From Blastobasis lacticolella (Eukaryota; Arthropoda; Insecta; Lepidoptera; Blastobasidae): a DNA stretch of 64,000 bases. The DNA is taken from the NCBI GenBank assembly GCA_905147135.1, contig LR990058.1, positions 13,367,349-13,431,348 on the forward strand, written 5' to 3'. The position numbers and the translations under genes are program-made. Of the stretch, positions 61,901 through 64,000 are shown one piece after another (positions within the stretch are counted from its first letter, which is position 1; each line of letters begins with the position of its first letter). The notes beneath the pieces are model-generated. The model saw only the letters and a list, made by a program, of their open reading frames with translations. It ran no database searches and was not told the origin of the DNA.

Positions 61901-63984
61901 AACGGCTGAACAAATTCAAAAGATTTCCTCAATGAGTTCTCAAAAACTTAGTAGTAGATCAGGGAGAATTCCGTGCACCATGATTGCAGTGGTTCCAAGA
62001 AGAAAGAGTTGAAACAATGGCGACCTTTTTGCAACCTCACAGGTAGATTCTATATTTAGAGGAGTCCTTTCGCCTTCAACACGCTGGACGCTCGTGTTTC
62101 AGAATATTGATTATTGATATCTGACCTAGACTTCATCCAGGGTTGACGAACCCGTGCGATAAAGTGCGCTAAATCCGCGCTTAGATTTTGTATGTAAAAT
62201 ATAATAAGTGTACCTATCTTTCAAGACGTGTCGGACCACGTGCAGTGTAGGGTTCCGTAGTTGCCTGTCAGTATGCATGCTTAAAAGAGGGATTTTAGAT
62301 ACTATAAATAAACACATTACAAATTTACAAATGCACCTAGATGAAATATTTGCTAATCCAGCGTTGACTATTTTTTTGAGATGTAACTACTACGGTTTTC
62401 GAATTTTTTCCTTTACGTGGGATACATGGCGTTGCTTATTGCCAAATTTCATCAATCTAGGTCAACGGGAAGTACCCTTTAGGTTTTGATTCCCTTGCAG
62501 GGGTCGAAATATGCGGCATGAATGGAGCATCAACAGCCGTATCTTTTGCTTGCTTTAAGTAAGAAGTTTGATTTTTCACTGCTCCAAGGGTGCTATAATT
62601 AATATCAATGAGCCATTGATATTAATTATAGCCTTGCGTTCTTGAGGAAAAGGCTTCGACAAAAGAACGGACAGACGGACTTCAAAGTGATCCTGTAAGT
62701 GTTCCGGGAATTTTCTTTTGTGGTACGGTACCCTAAAAGGTACCGCCGCATTTGTAGCTAAGTACTTAAATAATGAAAAACTATTGTATTGCACCTTTTT
62801 ATCAGAAGGTAAGGACTCTGTCAAGCTTGGGGAGTCCGCCTGGGTGAGTACCACCGCCTTATCTATTAAGATAAGGTAGCCAGCGCAATTACAGGCGTGA
62901 GGCATATAATCTTCCTCCTCACAGTGACATCGCAACTGTGGTTCTGCATTTTTGTTGCAACCTAAATATCGTAGATGCTATAGGCGACTGTTACCGCTCT
63001 GGTGGGTTGTATGCTCGTTTGTCACTGCGTAGGGTAAAAAGCCTTTACTAAATTCAAGATCCCAAAAATACGTTAGAAGCTTTTTATCTTCCATCACACC
63101 TTCAAAAATATACGATGTTGCTCTGTTATGTTGCAAAATAATCAATTATGCTTTTTACATGGATTTCTAAGTTTAATATTCACTTCATTTATATTCAGTT
63201 GTGCCATGAACAAGGTTACAAGTGGGGGTTTATGTGAAGATTACGTTATCATGAAAGTATTGCAATCCCTCGATAACATTGCGAATAATCAACTGAAGAA
63301 GTAGCAATACAAAAGCTCGATTTGGAAATAACAAGCTTAGTTTTAATATTGAAATAAAAACTACTATATCATTGCATTTTATAATATTTTTATTGGAGAT
63401 TGCGATTACCCCTTGCGCCTAATCCTATAGCCTCTTGAACCCAGAAATATCTATAAAAATTAAATTCTAAAATATTACTTATTAGGTGTAGTTAAATGAA
63501 TACATGTTGCATGTATAGGTAGGTACGGAATTTGTTTGACATAAAATTTCAAGTTTTTTATTAGTTGATAACCCGTACTTAGAACAGATTGTAAATACAT
63601 AGTGGATGAAACTTTAAAATCATCGACAAATCATAGAAAAGTAGCTATAGACTACGTATAAATCGGACCAAGTTAAGAAACATCGTTAACTTAATTTATA
63701 GAAACACTCCTTTAAATTTATTTTAAGTGTGAAATGTTTTTATAAATTTGAATTTAAACGCAGTTAGCCTGCTTTACCGTAAGCCAAGAATCGTGGAACC
63801 TTTTTGAACGTACCTCGGTCTCGTTGTCCGGAACCAGCGATCCGCAGACGCTCTCAGCCAGGCTGGTGGCGTCTGCTGGAGACACCGGCAGCACCGCCAC
63901 CAGTGCGCCCTCCCCATCCAAACCAGCTGAAGAAGCTACTGCCACCACGCACACCACGAATAGAAACCGTTGCCTGCGACTCAT
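40744..63984 (-). CDS. torso: Receptor tyrosine kinase, Torso-like (PTTH receptor candidate)
   Basis: Eleven exons (t3-t13) join in frame from 55684 down to a stop at 40746-40744, giving 697 residues. A signal-peptide exon t1 (63984) and a possible t2 (57.6 kb) are proposed upstream. Order: ectodomain with several N-x-S/T sites and fibronectin-III-like segments, a membrane helix in t8 followed by KRRRR, then a kinase with glycine loop GEGAFG, VAVK lysine, a ~50-residue kinase insert, [15 protein letters not shown], and a WSFG to [11 protein letters not shown]-lobe. FN3 ectodomain plus split RTK kinase fits Torso, which binds prothoracicotropic hormone in prothoracic glands and signals through Ras/ERK. 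A PDGF/VEGF-receptor relative or Cad96Ca-like kinase is less likely: no Ig or cadherin motif is visible. The 5' end is unresolved because t1 ends at phase 0 whereas t3 needs one leading base. Confidence 0.78.
41125..41290 (+). mobile_element. tRNA-derived SINE copy 4 (truncated)
   Basis: SINE body and 3' end on the + strand, ending in (ATT)n; the tRNA-like head is missing. Located in the last receptor intron. Confidence 0.8.
41822..42000 (+). mobile_element. tRNA-derived SINE copy 5 (rearranged, inverted piece)
   Basis: The 3' half of the SINE on the + strand, preceded by an inverted copy of its centre so that 41822-41940 forms a hairpin (gttagataactgataaac / gtttatcagttatctaa). No head. Confidence 0.78.
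42230..42367. repeat. hairpin element inserted next to the 81-bp array
   Basis: Perfect-looking 30-bp arms (aggttggaaccagagtgatc / gatcactctggttccaacct) with a ~70-bp centre, interrupting array-derived sequence (ggcatatatgg / ccatataaag). Confidence 0.88.
42390..43175 (-). repeat. 81-bp tandem array built from the 3' edge of receptor exon t12
   Basis: Eight boundaries exactly 81 bp apart (about 42605, 42686, 42767, 42848, 42929, 43010, 43091, 43172) plus two degenerate copies near 42393 and 42476. Each unit carries the exon end (CCCAACTGCACCAAACACCT or a Gly variant) and the donor gtatgt, followed by ~50 bp of intron. Because 81 is a multiple of three, long open frames run through on both strands; these are repeat artefacts. 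The 42476 copy extends further into exon sequence. Confidence 0.95.
43170..43307 (-). CDS. torso: torso-like exon t12 (kinase C-lobe)
   Basis: Acceptor caccccag, donor gtatgt. Encodes [19 protein letters not shown] and [10 protein letters not shown]. Its last ~30 bases and donor form the head of an 81-bp tandem array in the next intron; reading stays open in the kinase frame through the donor for five further units. Confidence 0.93.
44341..44651. repeat. long foldback element in receptor t11-t12 intron
   Basis: Arms of ~120 bp pair with some mismatches (ttttactatagcgacaac / gttgttgccatagtaaaa; aggaggtcc / ggtcctcct). Loop ~55 bp. Confidence 0.85.
44836..45264 (-). CDS. torso: torso-like exon t11 (kinase insert, catalytic loop, activation loop)
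   Basis: Acceptor gtttcag, donor gtgagt. Starts with a ~50-residue kinase insert ([19 protein letters not shown]), then [12 protein letters not shown], catalytic [28 protein letters not shown] with activation-loop tyrosines, and [10 protein letters not shown]. All catalytic residues are present, so it should be an active kinase. Confidence 0.95.
45455..45770. repeat. dispersed repeat shared with 8455-8650 and 25790-25910
   Basis: Blocks such as actagccaggtatttggccg and ccttgaaggcgtctagatta recur at 8455-8650, and inverted at 25790-25910. Likely a decayed retroelement piece; family unknown. Confidence 0.65.
46080..46245 (-). CDS. torso: torso-like exon t10 (kinase N-lobe, hinge)
   Basis: Acceptor ttcctag, donor gtgagg. 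Encodes [19 protein letters not shown] (alpha-C with its conserved Glu), [12 protein letters not shown] and the hinge [16 protein letters not shown]. Fits t9 and t11 in phase. Confidence 0.92.
46525..46660 (+). repeat. dispersed repeat A, second copy
   Basis: Shares the core gcgggccacctgatggaaag with 90-300, followed by the gtcaccaatgcgttgcccgc part. In the receptor intron between t10 and t9. Confidence 0.75.
47185..47660. repeat. dispersed repeat C, two head-on copies
   Basis: A partial + strand start (gtgttgtgaccaagggtcaa) is followed by a full minus-strand copy (about 47320-47560) and a further end piece at 47620-47655 just beside receptor exon t9. A CCACCTTCT microsatellite lies near 47535. 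Confidence 0.7.
47673..47838 (-). CDS. torso: torso-like exon t9 (juxtamembrane and kinase N-lobe)
   Basis: Acceptor cccatcag, donor gtgagt. Encodes [20 protein letters not shown] (ATP-binding glycine loop) and KEVAVKMLK with the beta-3 lysine. Ends with one base of an Asp codon. Confidence 0.93.
49013..49155 (-). CDS. torso: torso-like exon t8 (transmembrane segment)
   Basis: Acceptor tatcccccag, donor gtatgc. After RSTPSSR comes [19 protein letters not shown] and AVALAA, a single membrane helix, then the stop-transfer cluster KRRRRLR. Phases fit t7 and t9. The open reading is in a frame with no ATG and is easily missed. Four partial copies of its acceptor edge lie upstream in the intron. 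Confidence 0.88.
49190..49730 (-). repeat. four partial copies of the acceptor edge of receptor exon t8
   Basis: Segments near 49206-49302, 49368-49478, 49479-49555 and 49611-49726 repeat the start of t8 with its upstream intron. Three keep a plausible AG (for example tatcccctag) before the coding-like part; the third also keeps the [12 protein letters not shown] frame. All lie 5' of the genuine acceptor. Confidence 0.88.
49850..50095 (+). repeat. dispersed repeat C, copy in receptor t7-t8 intron
   Basis: Close match to 19375-19615, including ggaccaagggtccgacagtt and tgccaaccttgtattcgtgt. Confidence 0.8.
50266..50380 (-). CDS. torso: torso-like exon t7 (FN3 domain, second half)
   Basis: Acceptor gtcccacag, donor gtaacg. 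Encodes [20 protein letters not shown] and [22 protein letters not shown] is the F-strand hallmark of FN3. Ends at phase 1. Confidence 0.84.
50835..51095 (+). mobile_element. tRNA-derived SINE copy 6
   Basis: Full-length-looking copy on the + strand: CGACCTGAGTGGTTAGGTAA head, GGGGTTCAATTCCCGG B-box-like element, common body and 3' end. Lies in the receptor intron between t7 and t6. Confidence 0.88.
51341..51495 (-). CDS. torso: torso-like exon t6 (FN3 domain, first half)
   Basis: Acceptor tctcccacag, donor gtaagt. Encodes [20 protein letters not shown] and [20 protein letters not shown]. The P...V......V.W.QP....D.Y.V pattern is a typical FN3 A to C' strand signature. Confidence 0.85.
51567..51800. 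repeat. inverted-repeat element related to 24150-24225
   Basis: Terminal blocks pair (atgttccgggtttcctacc / ggtaggaaacccggaacat) and recur as a short form at 24150-24225 in an Rme-8 intron. It lies directly upstream of the t6 acceptor. Confidence 0.75.
51991..52096. repeat. short foldback element
   Basis: Inverted arms of ~38 bp (aggcgctgtcctaattgg / ccaatgaggacagcgcct) around a ~30-bp loop, just left of the foldback pair. Confidence 0.85.
52138..52395. repeat. foldback element 1 of a tandem pair
   Basis: Arms of ~95 bp (52138-52235 and 52296-52395) pair with few mismatches, with a ~60-bp loop. Ends read gcgcttattacac and gtgtaataagcg. Confidence 0.9.
52752..52954. repeat. foldback element 2 of the pair
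   Basis: Inverted arms of ~75 bp (gtcgtctaaattcag... / ...cggacttagacgac), with the same inner sequence as element 1 (ggaccttattctatgagca). Confidence 0.85.
53166..53295 (-). CDS. torso: torso-like exon t5 (ectodomain)
   Basis: Acceptor cgtttccag, donor gttagt. 43 codons: [20 protein letters not shown] and a Cys pair ([10 protein letters not shown]). The YTV..L....TCTFTIHW pattern resembles the end of an FN3-like domain. Ends at phase 1, matching t6. Confidence 0.78.
53400..53500 (+). repeat. dispersed repeat A, third copy
   Basis: cgggccacctgatagaaagt core, then the caatggaaataagcaac part, in the receptor intron upstream of t5. Confidence 0.7.
54116..54445 (-). CDS. torso: torso-like exon t4 (ectodomain)
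   Basis: Acceptor ccattttcag, donor gttaga. 110 codons, phase 0 at both ends, with four N-x-S/T sites (NVT, NWT, NRT, NGT) and cysteines at both ends (DVCEMF, NSCDN). Consistent with a folded extracellular module. Confidence 0.83.
54776..55278. repeat. foldback with inner tandem repeats
   Basis: Outer ends pair (cgttacattgaatcacgcg / cgcgtgattcgatgtaacg). Within the left part a 'cgacga(c/t)gaaagttca' motif recurs about three times, and its inverse on the right. Confidence 0.8.
55548..55684 (-). CDS. torso: torso-like exon t3 (ectodomain)
   Basis: Acceptor tgttccag, donor gtaagt. Encodes [19 protein letters not shown] and [20 protein letters not shown], beta-strand-rich extracellular sequence. 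Starts with two bases of a split codon. Confidence 0.8.
56620..56850 (+). repeat. dispersed repeat A, longest copy
   Basis: Core plus ~150 bp downstream (gcgttgcccgcctctgcag, ttccacatccgaatcgta), in the large 5' receptor intron. Confidence 0.75.
57542..57689 (-). CDS. candidate torso-like exon t2 (uncertain 3' boundary)
   Basis: A strong acceptor (tatccccccag) is followed by 65 open codons with N-N-T and N-R-S sites. Starting at phase 0, as t1 requires, and ending after a T before gtgtat gives the phase t3 needs, but that donor is weak; gtatgc two bases on would be phase 0. An internal ATG opens [16 protein letters not shown], itself signal-peptide-like. No homology recognised. Confidence 0.35.
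58030..58260 (+). repeat. dispersed repeat with GTCAATAACCCGGTTGTGCT head
   Basis: A family beginning ggcgtcaa..cccggttg and ending near cacgatgttttcc. Other partial copies: 12915-13070, 15650-15840, 25535-25600, 28310-28370, 51690-51745, 53905-54060, 59455-59520 and 60885-60935. Confidence 0.7.
59518..60845 (-). mobile_element. 5'-truncated non-LTR retrotransposon (reverse transcriptase), receptor intron
   Basis: A 364-codon open frame (60832-59738) with [20 protein letters not shown] and the FADD form of the catalytic box. It starts inside the palm domain, lacking the endonuclease and first RT motifs. The 3' end carries a (TTTAC)n microsatellite at about 59518-59541 (minus strand). Frame still open, suggesting recent insertion; not autonomous. 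Confidence 0.9.
60944..61034. repeat. hairpin at the head of a direct duplication
   Basis: Arms acaagatttttgttgtacaa / ttgtacaacaaaaatcttgt with an AT loop; the right arm is also the left end of the duplicated block 61005-61612. Confidence 0.85.
61005..62202. repeat. direct duplication, ~0.5-0.6 kb units
   Basis: Units 61005-61612 and 61729-62202 share long blocks (aattccgtgcaccatgattg, cttagtagtagat, ccttcaacacgctgga) with some indels. In the 5'-most receptor intron; function unknown. Confidence 0.85.
63814..63984 (-). CDS. torso: torso-like exon t1 (signal peptide), tentative first coding exon
   Basis: ATG at 63984-63982, 57 codons, then donor gtacgt. Starts [20 protein letters not shown], a clear secretion signal (basic n-region, hydrophobic core, small residues for cleavage), followed by an Ala/Val-rich stretch and an N-E-T glycosylation site. 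Only 16 bases lie beyond the ATG. Assignment to this receptor rests on strand, position and secretory nature; it could be the first exon of another gene. Confidence 0.6.
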
Positions 63985-64000
63985 CGTGCTCCGTTGCGTA

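Larger units (their letters stand above)
55685..63813 (-). other. large 5' intron region of the receptor gene
   Basis: Holds the t2 candidate, repeat A at 56620, the LINE at 59518-60845, the hairpin and duplication at 60944-62202, and another repeat-like stretch around 62215-62935. At least one undetected or tentative exon must lie here. Nothing else recognised. Confidence 0.6.

Noticed and set aside
62576..62935. 119-codon open frame on the minus strand
   Set aside because: Composed of pieces typical of dispersed lepidopteran repeats; no splice logic with the receptor.

Overview
The window looks like nuclear DNA from a moth or butterfly. Short GC-richer coding exons with GT..AG boundaries sit in AT-rich introns full of retroelement debris of lepidopteran type (a tRNA-derived SINE, truncated non-LTR elements, many foldback elements). 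There is no bacterial-style gene organisation, no rRNA, no CRISPR array and no free-standing tRNA gene. Species was not determined.

Two multi-exon genes converge. On the + strand, 32 consecutive exons (339..34917) encode the C-terminal ~1,847 residues of RME-8/DNAJC13, the endosomal J-domain protein; about 390 N-terminal residues lie left of the window. Every exon junction keeps the reading frame, and the order follows the animal family: GYF-like domain, J domain with HPD, four IWN-type repeats, and a C-terminus ending in PPPID. On the - strand, exons from 63984 (tentative first exon with a signal peptide) down to 40744 (stop) encode a receptor tyrosine kinase: glycosylated fibronectin-III-like ectodomain, one membrane helix, and a split kinase domain. 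This fits Torso, the receptor for prothoracicotropic hormone in Lepidoptera. The 34.9-40.7 kb space holds the two 3' ends and repeats. The first part of the receptor gene is not fully resolved: at least one exon is needed between 63814 and 55684, and one candidate is given at about 57.6 kb. Known functions link both genes to membrane receptors (RME-8 in endosomal sorting, Torso as a receptor), but nothing in the sequence shows that they act together.

The most unusual feature is that exon edges have been tandemly duplicated again and again, in both genes. RME-8 exons e7, e12 (five extra copies), e20 (two), e25 and e27, and receptor exons t8 (four extra acceptor edges) and t12 (an 81-bp array) all have neighbouring intronic copies of their own boundary, usually with the splice site kept. 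In t12 the unit is exactly 27 codons and is open in the kinase frame, so use of any of five extra donor sites would insert multiples of 27 residues into the kinase C-lobe without a frameshift.

Other material: two reverse-transcriptase fragments (about 9.8-10.9 kb, nested inside a SINE, and 59.5-60.8 kb), one RTE-like LINE 3' end (39.7 kb), at least six copies of one SINE, several other dispersed repeats, and ten or more foldback (hairpin) elements, including a tandem pair at 52.1-53.0 kb.
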